Source of the DNA: Ophiosphaerella korrae
Lineage: Eukaryota > Ascomycota > Dothideomycetes > Pleosporales > Phaeosphaeriaceae
Assembly (NCBI GenBank): GCA_028456385.1
Contig: JALNQF010000021.1
Span: 248,001 to 312,000, forward strand
Direction of reading: 5' to 3'
Length of the DNA: 64,000 nucleotides
This document shows positions 19,667-30,964 of the stretch, in pieces (within the stretch, counting starts at the first letter, position 1; each line of letters opens with the position of its first letter). The notes beneath the pieces were generated by a model. That model was not told the DNA's origin. It did not search any database and was given only the letters and a program-made list of their open reading frames with translations. A program made the position numbers and the translations under genes.

Positions 19667-20968
19667 TTACTTGGCAGGAGGGCTCTGGACAAAGTCAATG
19701 CCCTTGGAGATGTTGCCCTTGAGGCCTTCATAGCAAGCTTTGAGCAGCTTCTTCTCGTGGTCGTTTACATCACTAACAACATCAATCGCCTTCTCGGCAC
19801 CGCTAGGCTGTATTATGTCTTAGTTGCTGCACTATTAGGTGTCCAAGGATCACTTACGCCAAGCTCGATTGGAACGGAGAAGAACTCAGTGCCGGTGGTC
19901 TTGGAAATGGCATCGCCGCCAGTGACACCGGGGAGGTAGACGAAGCTGGGCTCGACAATACCCTTCTCGCCCTTGGCAGCCTTGATCACTTTCTCGGCAA
20001 ATCTATTCGCTGTTAGCTAATGTACCATAGGATGACATGATGCCACACACCGGTAACCAGCGTAAGCCATAGACAGGGTGGCTGAGCCCGCGCCGTCTTT
20101 GGCCTTGACGACCTCATCACCACCAAACTGTACGCCTGTCGATAATCAGTCAAAGTCACCTGACAGATTCATGCCTAACTCACGGTTGACCAGCGCATCA
20201 AGCTTATCCGCAGGGATGTTTACGCTAGGCTTAGCCTGGCTGAAAAGAGGGACGATGGTCTCGCCAGAGTGTCCGCCAATGACTGGAATGTTCAGTTTCG
20301 CGGGATTCTTCTCGCCGGTGATCTCAGCGACGAAGGTCTCGGCACGGACGACGTCAAGGGTGGTAACACCGAACAACTTCTTGGGGTCGAACACGCCGGC
20401 CTTCTTGAGAACTTCAGCAGCGATTGGGACGGTGGAGTTGACGGGATTCGAGATGACGAGGATGAAGGCCTTGGGGCAGTGCTTTGCAATACCCTCAATG
20501 AGACCTTGGACAATGCCAGCGTTGATCTTGAAAAGGTCGTCACGGGTCATGCCAGGCTTGCCTAAGGGGAAAGAATAAATAAGCTTGCCATATTGGGATT
20601 GGGTGTGGGGGTTCACTGACGAGGAATGCCGGCGGGGATAACGACGATATCGGCGCCAGTGAGAGCCTGCGCCAGGCCTTCATCCTTGGGCAGGTAGCCT
20701 TTGACAACCTATCTACCGTCAGCAACTCCCTTGCCTATTGTGCGATGATGGTGAAACGTACCGCGGGGGAAGAAATGTGGGATAGGTCGGCCGCAACGCC
20801 GGGCGAGTTGACGACATCGTAGAGGGCGAGCTCGTCAACGAGCTGGCAAGACTTGAGGAGCAGTGACAAAGGCTATTTGGCGTCAATTGTTGCAAAGGAG
20901 CTCTTCAATAATGGAGGCTGTACCTGCCCAATGCCTCCAGCGGCACCAGCGACAACGGCCTTGACCAT
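19667..20968 (-). CDS. Malate dehydrogenase, NAD-dependent, without mitochondrial presequence
   Basis: Interconverts malate and oxaloacetate. Seven exons: 20968-20924, 20872-20762, 20708-20621, 20561-20184, 20135-20051, 20002-19858 and 19807-19667, giving 330 residues with every junction in frame. The third intron starts GTCAGT. The N-terminus [20 protein letters not shown] begins directly at the dinucleotide-binding strand (GAAGGIG), so there is no transit peptide. Further motifs are [20 protein letters not shown] (mobile loop Arg residues), [26 protein letters not shown] (catalytic His) and [20 protein letters not shown]. The protein ends SPPAK, not a peroxisomal PTS1, so a cytosolic form is most likely. 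A GAA-rich tract lies in the 5' leader. Confidence 0.92.
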
Positions 20969-21672
20969 TTTTGTTGAGTTGGGTAGCTAAGAAGATGGTA
21001 AGGCGGGGGCGGGGTAGCTTAGAGCTGTCTGGGGAACTGACCGTGAAGTGAGAGAAGAAGAAGAAGAAGAAAGTAAGTAATGGAGGCGAGGCAACAAAGA
21101 CTTGTGGGTGCTGTGAAGTGAATTGAGAGGAACAAAAGCAGAGTCGGTGTGCAGAAAGTGTGTCAATAGAAGCTTAAGAGGGAGCTTATGGGACCACGCG
21201 GATCTTCTGTTGGCTCTAGGAAGGTGGGGTCAGCACGAGCCAATGGGTTTGAGATGTGTCGCGACAGTAGTCAATACGCGGGGCAAAGGGAGTGACGTGC
21301 ATCGGGCTTCGCGTGGTGCGAGGGTAGTTGTATGTCTCTGTGTGTACTCAAGCGGCGCATACGATGGTGCCCAACCTTCGTCTTACCTCGGCGGCTCCCG
21401 CAGACACCCTGGTCAAGATGTTCGGAACGGATCGGACAGGGCTGCTCCAGCGACGCAGGTACAGCCTCACATGCAAGAAATAGGAACGTATTCTATGTAA
21501 GCTACTTACTTGGTATTTACCTCGTAACGCCGCCGAGCCTATGGATCCATCCGCGGCCGTACCTTTACCCAAACACCAAAATAAAACGCCTCAAGATTGG
21601 AAAAGACAACCAAGCATCAACAATTTACGCTTGCGAGCAGCACAAAGTTCAAGGCACAAGACTTGGGTCCAA
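20969..21672. other. Spacer between malate dehydrogenase and hapE
   Basis: Promoter side of malate dehydrogenase with a (GAA)n tract at about 21055-21072, plus the 3' UTR of hapE. No gene recognised. Confidence 0.45.
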
Positions 21673-22989
21673 TCAAGGGCCAAAGTCCTCTCTCTCTCCC
21701 TCGGCATCAGCGTCCGCTTCCTCATGACGATAGCCTTGCGGATCGCCGGCGCCTGGGTCGGGCCCCCTTTGGTTGACAGCATACATCTATATCTTAAAGT
21801 TAATAATGCTCGATGGGGCAGGTGGAACCATTGGTCAAGACTGACCTGCTGCTGTGCCATGGTTGGATATGCTTGATAGGTCTGTTCGAACATCTGCTGC
21901 TGGTTATACACGCTAGGATCAGGACCAGCGTACATGTTGGGCTGGCGGAAATCCTCTTGTGGCTGCATGTGCTGGCCCATGCCATAGTCCGGAGGAGCCA
22001 TGGGATGCTGCGGGTGAACCTGTGGAGGTATACCAGCAGGACCCCCAGCAGCAGCCGATGATTGGACTGCAGCATTCTGACCACCACTTCTCTTATGGGC
22101 ATGGGCTTCTTCGCGGGGGACAATGTCGATCAGGAAGTCAAACATATCAGACTTGGCGAGGGCCGAGGCAATGTCGGAGCGCTGCAGAGTACGTCTCTTG
22201 TTCTCCTCGGCGTGGATCCAGGCACGCATGGTCAGTTCGGTAATGAAGATATCGCAACCCTTTGCAAATAGGATTGGTGCTTCGGCCGAGATCATCTTAA
22301 CTTCTGGGTCAGCCTTCATCACCTTTTTGATGCGCGCCAACGGCAGCTGGTGCAGCTTGTAGTCATGTTCATCCGTCTCGAGCTTGGTGACTTGCTGTTG
22401 CCAGTAGGTGTTGAGGATGTCGCGGTAGTTTCCCGTGAGGCCCTGGTTGACCTGCGATGCGTTAGCGCTCGCTGTCTCAGCCTCTAGCCATGTCGCGTCG
22501 TACATTCTGCCACGAGCCAGTGAAGAGTTGTGGGTCGGGCGCGTGGCCTTGGGCGGCAATCTGGACCAAAATCAGTGGTTGGTGGACAGCGCGGGTGCGT
22601 ACTGGGGACCTACGGATGCGGATGCGCCTGTAGAGCAAGGTCAGCGAAGGTTCAGCGTAGGGGGCATGGGCGCGAGGCCGACGGTGGGTTGCGAGATTGC
22701 GAGGCTCTCAACATGTCGCGTGGTCTTGGTGCGCCCGGGCGCTGCTCGAGGTTGTTCAAGCTAGCAATGGGCCAGAGAGGATGCGGCGGCTCATGCAAGG
22801 TCGCGCGTGCGCGTGTTGAGGCTCGCCCACCGCCAGACCCGAGCAGACATGACGACATCACGTACCATAATGGCCGCCCTGTTGGGAGTCGTAGAGCGGA
22901 TTGCCTGCCTGGCCGTCGTATCGGCGCGGGGCGGCAGGGGCAGCACGCATCTTGGGCTGCCCGTGGCCTGGGAGGTTGACTTGGTCCAT
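21673..22989 (-). CDS. hapE: HapE / NF-YC subunit of the CCAAT-binding complex
   Basis: The histone-fold subunit that pairs with HapC and recruits HapB to CCAAT boxes in the nucleus. Proposed exons: 22989-22866, 22627-22603, 22560-21846 and 21786-21673, in frame for 325 residues. Exon 1 starts [20 protein letters not shown]. Exon 2 is a 25-nt microexon. The NF-YC core is in exon 3: [90 protein letters not shown], then [10 protein letters not shown]. The Pro/Gln-rich tail ends EGEREDFGP after a GTCAGT...ATATAG intron. The exon 3 reading frame runs through that intron in a different frame and would give an unrelated basic tail if the intron were retained. The core is certain; the small 5' exons are less so. 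Confidence 0.85.
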
Positions 22990-24142
22990 GGCGGCAGCTT
23001 TGTTGCGCAGATGTTACGCGGGCGCAGGGTTCGCGTATGGTTAAGGTCTCTAGGACGGCAGCAGGCAAGATGCAGCGGCTTGGTGCAGAATCTCGTCGGC
23101 AACACCCAATGGCTGTTGGTGTATTGTTGTGGTCGCGCTGGTGACTGGAGCAATGGCTGGTGGATTTGCCAGAGAGGCTGCTGAGTGGTTGGCTTGGGAG
23201 CTGCAGCGTTGCGGGGTTTAGCCGTGCGGGCTGATCTGATCTGCGAGCCTTGGCCAGAATCGGACGTCGCCTGCCATGTTCAGCATCATTCCCTCGCATG
23301 CTCCATGGCCGGGCTGCGTTTGCCGTTTGCTGCTTGATTGTTCTAATGAGGATGCCACTGACCTGTCGTGTGTTTGGGCGAATCACGGTCCTCAGCCACC
23401 ATACAATTCACGACTGGAAAGCTGGTTGGTGGGCTTGACACAACCGCCCGCGACTAGTCAAGGGCCGGCCAACGAGGAACTTCAATCAGGCGGTGGTTGG
23501 GGAGCAACAAGAGAGACAGGCAGACAGGCGGCCCTGACTTATGGCAAGGTGAGCAGAGGACGATGCCTCTCGCTTGGATCGTCACTCCCGCCATGTTAAT
23601 ATGCACCGTACTGCACGTCGCACAGCCGCTTTCCAGCACAGTCGCGATGCACTGCACATATCACTTCTCGTCCTCCCGTCCCTGGAGCCTCGGACTCGAC
23701 CGCATCGTCACCACACCGGACGGGTGCCGCCGCTATGCCGCAAAAGCAGCTCCTTTCGTGCTGGGGAAACCACGTTGGAAGGGCCATGACGGCAGCCCCA
23801 GCCCTAGACGCTGGCTCATTGCATGCTCAAGACTCGCCTGATTGGACCGCACTCACATCTACTGATTGGCTGCATGGCTACCAGCCATGCCAGCGATGAG
23901 TTGTTCACCACCATATGCACGACTGCATCATACCATTCCTACGCCAGCACCACCCTGCCCATAACAGTTCAAAAAATGAAGCTGACCGCGAGCTACCTCC
24001 ACTGACACGGCTGGCGGGTTTGACGTGGCGGATGCGCGAACCATCGGCCTTTCGTTTTGCCGAACTGGCCTGTGCGCATGCTCCAAAAAGTTCTCTACCC
24101 AGATTTTAGAGTCTCGTGTCTCTCACCTTTGCCAGCGCCAAC
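22990..24142. promoter_or_regulatory. 1.15-kb divergent region between hapE and FCF2
   Basis: Holds both promoters. Two inverted CCAAT boxes (ATTGG) lie 24 bp apart at 23841-23845 and 23865-23869, upstream of FCF2. No gene is supported; long open frames here are GC-rich and without domains. Confidence 0.45.
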
Positions 24143-25059
24143 ATGGAGCCGCTGACAACGCATCAGCCCCTCCTCCAAGACGACACCGATGAGGAGCTGT
24201 CTGATGAGCAAATTCGGAAGCTGCTTAGCGAGGCGGCGGCTCGTATGCGAGCGAAGGCTGCGGGGAAGCCACCTGCTGTTCCAGACGTTCCTTTTAGACT
24301 TCCCAAGCTAAAGCCTGGTCACATTGCCGACACGTACGAGAGAACTACCGGCAATATCACGCGCCTCGATCAGTCGAAGCTTGTCGACAAGGAACAGCAG
24401 GCTCTCGCTAATGGCATAAAGAAAATTGAAGACCCTCTTACCGTCAAGCGACAGAGAGCAGAGGTACGCTACAGATTTTCTCAATTCTTTCCTTCACTCG
24501 TCCGTTGCCACTGATGACAATTATCCCATTTTCTTACTGAGCAGACTCGGGTCCCGTCTTGGGTACCTTCCTGCACCATTGATGCTTTATTATCATAGTT
24601 ACACTGAGGCACTTCACCCACCACACCTTGTTCTGCATCTCTTGGTCTTCTAGTGGCTAACAGGTCGGACAGGAAAAGAAGGCCACGGCAGGTGCGAATT
24701 GGTTCAATATGCCAAAGACGGAGCTGACGCCAGAGCTGCGGCGTGACCTGCAACTACTTAAAATGAGAAGTGTCCTAGACCCGAAGCGCCATTACAAGAA
24801 GGACAATGCGAAGAACGACATTCCTGCTTTCTCCCAGGTCGGCACCGTTATTGAGGGAGCCACCGAATTTTATAGTAGTCGTCTGAAGAACAAGGACCGC
24901 AAGCAAACCATTCTGGAAGAGGTCATTGCTCAAGAGCAAGAAAGCGGCCGTTTCCAGAAAAAATACGAGGGCATCAACAAAAGGAAGGCTAGCGGCAAGA
25001 AAGCCTATTACAAATCAGTACAAGCTAAGAGAAACAAGGGCAAGGTTGTGAAGCCTTGA
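24143..25059 (+). CDS. FCF2: Fcf2 pre-rRNA processing factor
   Basis: Fcf2 is a nucleolar SSU-processome factor needed for cleavages at the 5' end of 18S pre-rRNA. Exons: 24143-24463 and 24664-25059, with a 200-nt intron (GTACGC...CTAACAG), giving 238 residues. I start at the ATG of MEPLTTHQPLLQDD; in-frame codons upstream lack an ATG. The N-terminal half is charged and helical (DEELSDEQIRKLLSEAAARM). The Fcf2 domain begins at NWFNMPKTELTPELRRDLQL and continues with LKMRSVLDPKRHYKKDNAK, VGTVIEGATEFYSSRLKNKD and RKQTILEEVIAQEQ. It ends in a basic tail (YEGINKRKASGKKAYY). Confidence 0.92.
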
Positions 25060-25283
25060 GCATCACAAGGCCTCACATGGCGAATGCCTGGATGCCATGT
25101 CAAGTCGACTTATTGCATTTATCCGCTTTGAGCCAGTGCTCAGGCCTGTTTGAGGCTTGGATAAGACGCGGGTTATTGCAACTGCATACGGGTACCACCC
25201 CTGCATTCCGATAACCGTATGTACTGACAGTTCGCCTCTGTCACTATCTTGGGCCTCGTTGTCTCACTAACCAGCACATTGTG
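25060..25283. other. Convergent 3' UTRs
   Basis: 224 bp between FCF2 and the phosphorylase gene, which point at each other. Nothing else seen. Confidence 0.4.
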
Positions 25284-26546
25284 CTACTCATATAGATCCG
25301 CTAGTATCTGCTTTACTAGCGCCTGCATGTCTTTGGCAGCCTCTCGTCCTGCTTCTAGAACCTCCTCGTGGTTTGCCTTCCCTTTGCTCAAATGCTCCGT
25401 CAGTTGCGCTTGATCCATGTTCTGGATCTCGGCATCATCTCCACGAGAACCCGCTTCGAGAACGGCTACGTTGGTAACCAAACTAAATGCGAGGACTCGA
25501 ATACCTACGTGTCGGGCGACAATGATCTCTGGTACAGTAGACATTCCTACAACGTCTGCGCCAAGCATGCTGAGCATCCGGCACTCAGCTCTTGTCTCAT
25601 AGCTTCAAAAATTTAGCCTTAATGTCTTGAAATAGCCTTGATAGACATGGAAATGCGTAAAGAAGTAGAAGTAGAAGAATGAAAGAAATGTACCACTCAC
25701 GTTGGACCTCCGACAAACGCATATACACCCTCATGCAGATTCCTTTGCTCTCCGAGCCCAAGCTGTGCCCACGCTTTGTGTGTTCGCCTCCTTAGGTCAA
25801 GGTCGTACGCATCAGAAAGTGGAGGAAAACGAACACCGAATTCCTCGATGTTAGGCCCTCGCAGTGGGTGGACGCCTACTAGTCCAGCTAGAAATAGATG
25901 CTATGTCGATTAGTGAAGAACGTAGTAAGAACCAGGATAGACTAACGTCGTTCAAGCACACGATGTCTCCTACACGGTAGCTTTGGTTTAGACCACCAGC
26001 TGCGTTGGTAACTACAACCGTTGTCAACTCTCCTCTAGCAAGTAGAATTTTGTACTATACCAACGATTGTTTCTACGCCTAGAACCTTACACACCCGAGT
26101 AGCAAATGTTACAAGGTCCATTGTATGGCCCTCATAGAAGCTTTGTACGTTAGTTCAACTCTTTTCCCGTTGGTGTGATGTAAATCTTACTGTGCTCGAC
26201 CGACCAACAGTGCTACAGGCGTTTTCTGTGGCCCCATGTGACCGAACACAAACTTGCCTGCATGACCTTGTACTGTATTCCACAAAATCAGCACTGCGAA
26301 TATCTGATTTGACGACTAAGTCTGTAATTTGCATTTACCTGTACTCTGGGGAAAATTGGGGATGGATTCATAAGCAAGCTCAACCTTAGGCTCAGGTTCA
26401 ATGGTCTCCGCTAGTCCACCGAGCCCCGAGCCACAAACGATTGCTACCTTTGGATTTCGTAGTGATTCTGGCAATTTTGAACGTACGTGTTGCGCAGTCT
26501 CGGTGGCGCGGATGTAGGCATTTGGAGCAGCTGCAATATCTTCCAT
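25284..26546 (-). CDS. PNP1: Purine nucleoside phosphorylase (inosine/guanosine type)
   Basis: Phosphorolyses purine nucleosides to base and ribose-1-phosphate in purine salvage. Exons: 26546-26339, 26272-26191, 26140-26065, 26027-25947, 25900-25701 and 25602-25284, in frame for 321 residues. The fourth intron-exon junction is the least sure, because its 37-nt intron is very short. Motifs are [16 protein letters not shown] (phosphate loop), VGRAHFYEGHT across a splice, [12 protein letters not shown], the base-binding [12 protein letters not shown] made by the last splice, and [20 protein letters not shown]. The C-terminal helix region ends [12 protein letters not shown]. The trimeric PNP family fits in length. 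The gene is divergent from RSM10, 257 bp apart. Confidence 0.9.
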
Positions 26547-26803
26547 CCCGAATGATTTGATTGTATATTCAAGTCAAGAGAACGATATGAACGATTCTGT
26601 ATAAAATAGATATGGTGGGCAGAAAGATACAGGAAGTATATTTCAAGTCAGTGGATAGGCGGCAACCGAATACGGAAGGTCTGCGAGGGCCGCGGACGGC
26701 TGCGAGCGTGAGCTCCATTCTGCCGAGGCGGTAAGCGAATCGGCGCTAGTGCGGCTCTCTGGCAGAAGTCCGTTATGCAACGACCAGGTCGCGACACAGA
26801 ATT
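26547..26803. promoter_or_regulatory. Divergent promoter of PNP1 and RSM10
   Basis: 257 bp between the two start codons, GC-rich near the RSM10 side. No clear motif named. Confidence 0.4.
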
Positions 26804-28005
26804 ATGGCGACGCCCCGGTGTATGCGCTCCTTAATGGGGCAAACAAAGAGGACAAGTGTATAGATTTTTCTTCCTAACTGCTAATTGCTCGGCAAACCGG
26901 TGACTAATCTGCCTCCAGATATGTCAGGCACCTCGACAATATACCCAAACCTTTTCGCGAACAAAAAGCTCAGCATCTGATGGGAAAGGCGACGGCAAAG
27001 AAGACAGCAGACTTACGGATCAGTTGATGGCCGATATTGAGAGTGGTGGCATGCCGCTGGACGAACGGCTACAGCACATGGGAATCGATGTAAAGGAATA
27101 CAAAACGTACGAGAACAACCGCATATACATTTACAAAACTGGCCCATATTAACACTATCCAGATTATGGAAGAGCCAACAAGAATCGGAAAAGCGATTTG
27201 AGGAAAACGTGCCCAAGACCCGTGAAGAAGCACAAAAGCTATGGAAAGAAATGCAAAATACGCCTGATCATAACACCCTGCTCCATATATACAAGCGCGC
27301 AGGCGTCGAGCCAATCAAGCTTGCAAAGTACGTCTCCATTTCTCCAATTTCAATCCCATGATTCAGCCCTAATCTATTCCCCCTAGAGAACGCGGCATAA
27401 CCCTCCCCAACGATAAAGCGCCCCTCGATCCCAAGATCCAAGCACAACTCGACCAACTTCGCAAGCCCCTCAATGTCCGCGCCACCTACCTACGTCCCCT
27501 CCGCCGCTCCCCCACCCACGGTGTCCCCGTGTGCGACCTTCAGTTGCGCACATACAGCGTCGGATCGCTCCTCCTCTTCACCGACTTCGCCGTCCGCGCC
27601 GCATATTACATGGGCCTGCCATGCCGCGGCCCCATCCCCCTCCCCCGCATAACAGAGCGCTGGACCGTCCCGCGCGCAAACTTCATCTTCAAAAAGAGCC
27701 AGGAGAATTTCGAGCGTGTGACTATGCGGCGTTTAATCCAGATCCAGGACGGCCATGCTGATGTTGTGAAAGCGTGGCTGGCATTTTTGGCCAAGCATCA
27801 AGTGCCAGGCGTAGGCATGAAGGCGAATATCTGGGAATTTGAGAGCTTGGAGAGCGCGACGAGGGCTGGGTATGAAATTAAGGAGGGCGACTATTCCAGG
27901 AGGAGAGAGGGCCCGGTGCTGCAGAAGGTGGAGGAGATTTTGGGGAGGAAAGGGTTCAAGGAGGGGATGGAGGGGCAGGATAGTGAGGCCGTGTTAAGGC
28001 CGTGA
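26804..28005 (+). CDS. RSM10: Mitochondrial ribosomal protein uS10m (Rsm10)
   Basis: Component of the mitochondrial small ribosomal subunit. Exons: 26804-26857, 26919-27106, 27163-27327 and 27387-28005, giving 341 residues with all junctions in frame. The introns are GTATAG...CCTCCAG, GTACGA...ATCCAG and GTACGT...CCCTAG. The start MATPRCMRSLMGQTKRTS is Arg/Ser-rich without acidic residues, fitting a mitochondrial targeting peptide. The S10 fold is in the last exon: LNVRATYLRPLRRSPTHGVP, VCDLQLRTYSVGSLLLFTDF, LPRITERWTVPRANFIFKKS and ENFERVTMRRLIQI. A fungal C-terminal extension of about 90 residues follows. The short first exon is my inference. Confidence 0.88.
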
Positions 28006-28354
28006 GCTTATGGTATGTTTGAATGCATATGTATGGACTGGGGCCTGTATGTGGCATATCTCATGCATACTATATATACTGACCATGTACATACCTTTAC
28101 TATCATCGCACATGTGCCTGCGTGCGTTGAAACAACCATCTTGTCATGCCAAACCATATCCAGGCACTGTAAATATCACTTTGCCAACGCATCATGAACA
28201 TTTCAACCCGGTTGGCGCTTTCGTGATCAAGTGTCGTACATTCATGATTCCAAGTTACGTACATATATACCGTAAAATACCCCGGCGCAATCCCATGACC
28301 CAGTAGATCGACAAATGCCAACAAAAACGACCCCAAGCAACAACACAAATACAC
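28006..28354. other. Convergent 3' UTR region
   Basis: 3' UTRs of RSM10 and the GH31 gene. No feature seen. Confidence 0.4.
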
Positions 28355-30964
28355 TTACATGCACTCGCCATCGATGCTCTCCCCAGCATACCTCTCATCC
28401 GCAAGCAACAGCTCAAGCATAGCGTTCAACAACTCATTCTGCAACCCCTTGCCTTGCAGCGCCCGGACCTTGTTCAACACAGGCTCGCTGTTATTCACCG
28501 TGTTCCACAAATCCCACTTGCGATCCATCTCGATATGCGCCTTGTCGATGATGTCATGAAGTCTAGGCGTAGGATCGATAATGTCTAGCTGCGGGCCCGA
28601 AGAATGTTTAGACTGGCTCGCGAGTTCGATGATGATAGTATGGTCGGTGGGGATAGATGAGAGGGTAAGAAGCGTGCCGTTCTCTTCGGTGGAGAGCGCA
28701 TGGGATAGAGATTTGGCGTGGCGTTTGGTGTGGGGAGATGTCGTGAGGCAGTGGATGGATGCTGGGGATGATGGCGTGTGTGCGAGTAAGCGGATCCTCC
28801 AGCTTCGTGTCTTTGGTACAACACCGTCGTTAGCACTCGTGGGCCCGATCTTCAGGACGCCTGTCGACTGCTTGTATGTAATGGGTGTGGAAATGAACTT
28901 GACATTTTCATCAGTTGATTCCATGCCCTCGTCGTCGATCATGCGGAATCCGCCGTCGTCGACATGAGTTCCTGTACCGTCATCCTCAACCAATGTAAAC
29001 GATCCGTCCGCGCCAACTACAAGCAGGACCTCGAGGGATTCGGGATTGGGGGAGCCAGAGTTTGGCCGCCATGCGCCGTCTAGCGGAATAATGGCACCTT
29101 CAGGTGCAAGGGCGGGTGTCAAGGACAAGGGACGGTGGACTTGCAATTCACCCTTGCGATTGTACACAACACCAGTAAAAATGTCAACGAATTTCCCACT
29201 TGGTAGCCATACTTTTGATGCTCCAAATTGTGTCGTTTTGCTGCGTGCCTCGGTAATTGGTGAGACAATCAGCTCGCTGCCAAAACGAAATTGATTGGGA
29301 ACGCCATATGCCTCGTCATCCTCAGGGTGATCCCAGTACATTGGCTGTATGAGGGGTTCGTCATCGGATGCAGAGCGGGCGTTCATAGTATACAAATATG
29401 GGACGAGCCGGTGGCGGAAACGAAGGGTGTCTTCTACGATTTTGCAAGCCTCGTCATTGAAACGCCATGGCTCACGAGTATTGAATGGGTTGTTGTCTGA
29501 ATGCAAACGCAAGATAGGCGAGAAACACCCAAGCTGTACCCATCGGGTGTAGAGTTCATCATCTTTGTAACCATGCGTATGTCCGCCAATATCGTTACTC
29601 CACCATCCATACCCAATATTTGATGCGGTTGCGGTGAACTCGGGTTGGAAGTGCAGTGAGTCCCAAGTGATGATGGCGTCTCCCGAAAAACCAATCTGAT
29701 AACGCTGTGCACCTGGTCCACCGAAGCGTGACAAAATCAATGGCCTTTGAGACCCTCGACCGCTGTCCAGGAAATGGAAGTGGTTCAGTACCCATAATGG
29801 ATCGACGCCAGGGATCTTGGACTCGTTGCCTTGTTGCCAGTCAACCCACCAGAAGTCGACACCGCGCTGTTCGTGCTGGTGGTGGACAATGTCGAAATAA
29901 GCATCCATGAAATTCTTGTCTGTGCAATCGAAATTAATAGCCCGCTTTGTGGCAGGATCAATGCCTAGATATCTGGCAACTTCTGGATATTGCTCTTCAT
30001 GATGCCGAAACCCGTCGGCAGGGTGCAGGTTGAGGGTCAGCTTCATGCCCCGATCATGCAACTTCTTCATGAATTTGTCCGGGTCTGGGAAGAGTTCCTT
30101 GTTCCAAGTGTATCCAGTCCAGCCGTTTATGCCATCTGGCAGGTTCCAGACAAGATGCCAGTCCATATCTACCACTGCTACGTTCATGGGCACGTCGTCC
30201 TTGTCGAAGTGATCGTGCAACTCGAGGTACTCCTTCTCGTCATAAGCGTGGTAACGACTCCACCAGTTGCCCATGGCATATCGGGGGAGCAGAGGCTGGC
30301 TTCCTGACACGGCGTAGAATGCACGCACTGCCTCGCGATAGTCACGACCATACATGAAGATGTACTGGTCGCTCCTATCACCAGTATGGCGCCCCGCAAT
30401 CCAGCCGCTGTCCTCAAACAGCATAGACTTGGAATCATCGATAAGGGCCATTCCCTCTCGTGAGAGAACACCTGGGCCCAGATTTGTTCGTCCATTGACC
30501 ATATCCAATGTACGGGTCGTGCCGCCCAAATTGGAGACTTGAGTGCCATATGTCCATGTTCCCGTCACAGCACCCTTGAGTTGTACTTTGAAGCCATCTG
30601 CACTGAACTTCTTCTTGTCGTACACCACATGGAAACGCTTGGTGACAATCTCGATGCTGTAACCACGGTCCCACACATAAAAGTCGGGCACCGCCAACTT
30701 GCGGTTGATAGCAAAGGTGGACGCCCGGTCCTCGAATTTGCCGTCTTCGGCCCACTCAAAGCGAAGCAGGCCATCGGTCAGGATAGTGAAGCGATACTTG
30801 TCGCCAGCGACAATGGCATCAGGGTGCGCAACATGGCGCGTCTTGAAGTCGTAGCGCGCAGGCTTGGACATGTTTCCGGAGGGAGAGGGAGAGGGAGAGG
30901 GTGAAGTGAGCAACGCCAGGGCGCAGCCAGTAACGATGACGCCGCCATGTTTAAGGCCTCTCAA
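28355..30964 (-). CDS. GH31 alpha-glucosidase-like glycoside hydrolase
   Basis: An intron-free 869-codon frame. GH31 enzymes are retaining alpha-glycosidases. The N-terminal beta-sandwich precedes a (beta/alpha)8 barrel with NVAVVDMDWHLVW (about 261-273), the nucleophile Asp 375 in FWWVDWQQGN and the likely acid/base Asp 429 in GFSGDA, then WWSNDIGGH and LRLHSDNNPF. The WVDWQQ variant replaces the WxDMNE of classic fungal acid glucosidases, so the substrate (maltose, xyloside or other) is open. Two starts compete. From 30964 the protein begins with a short hydrophobic stretch and a (SP)4 run encoded by a CTCCCT repeat. From the ATG at 30871 (MSKPARYDF) it starts at the conserved region and would be cytosolic. 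I favour 30871 as the main start. Confidence 0.88.
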   Translation of the reverse strand: MRGLKHGGVIVTGCALALLTSPSPSPSPSGNMSKPARYDFKTRHVAHPDAIVAGDKYRFTILTDGLLRFEWAEDGKFEDRASTFAINRKLAVPDFYVWDRGYSIEIVTKRFHVVYDKKKFSADGFKVQLKGAVTGTWTYGTQVSNLGGTTRTLDMVNGRTNLGPGVLSREGMALIDDSKSMLFEDSGWIAGRHTGDRSDQYIFMYGRDYREAVRAFYAVSGSQPLLPRYAMGNWWSRYHAYDEKEYLELHDHFDKDDVPMNVAVVDMDWHLVWNLPDGINGWTGYTWNKELFPDPDKFMKKLHDRGMKLTLNLHPADGFRHHEEQYPEVARYLGIDPATKRAINFDCTDKNFMDAYFDIVHHQHEQRGVDFWWVDWQQGNESKIPGVDPLWVLNHFHFLDSGRGSQRPLILSRFGGPGAQRYQIGFSGDAIITWDSLHFQPEFTATASNIGYGWWSNDIGGHTHGYKDDELYTRWVQLGCFSPILRLHSDNNPFNTREPWRFNDEACKIVEDTLRFRHRLVPYLYTMNARSASDDEPLIQPMYWDHPEDDEAYGVPNQFRFGSELIVSPITEARSKTTQFGASKVWLPSGKFVDIFTGVVYNRKGELQVHRPLSLTPALAPEGAIIPLDGAWRPNSGSPNPESLEVLLVVGADGSFTLVEDDGTGTHVDDGGFRMIDDEGMESTDENVKFISTPITYKQSTGVLKIGPTSANDGVVPKTRSWRIRLLAHTPSSPASIHCLTTSPHTKRHAKSLSHALSTEENGTLLTLSSIPTDHTIIIELASQSKHSSGPQLDIIDPTPRLHDIIDKAHIEMDRKWDLWNTVNNSEPVLNKVRALQGKGLQNELLNAMLELLLADERYAGESIDGECM

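Noticed and set aside
19472..19939. Plus-strand frame of 155 codons
   Set aside because: It is antisense to the last exons of malate dehydrogenase and has no domain.
21591..21845. Basic C-terminal tail from reading straight through the end of hapE
   Set aside because: A good GTCAGT...ATATAG intron gives an acidic tail ending EGEREDFGP, which fits better than the unspliced basic tail.
22652..23386. 244-codon minus-strand frame upstream of the NF-YC core
   Set aside because: It is GC-rich with no domain, and in a different frame from the hapE exon that reads through the same place.
24116..24142. Upstream start for FCF2
   Set aside because: The first codon of the longer frame is not ATG, and the family begins near MEPLTT, so the ATG at 24143 was used.
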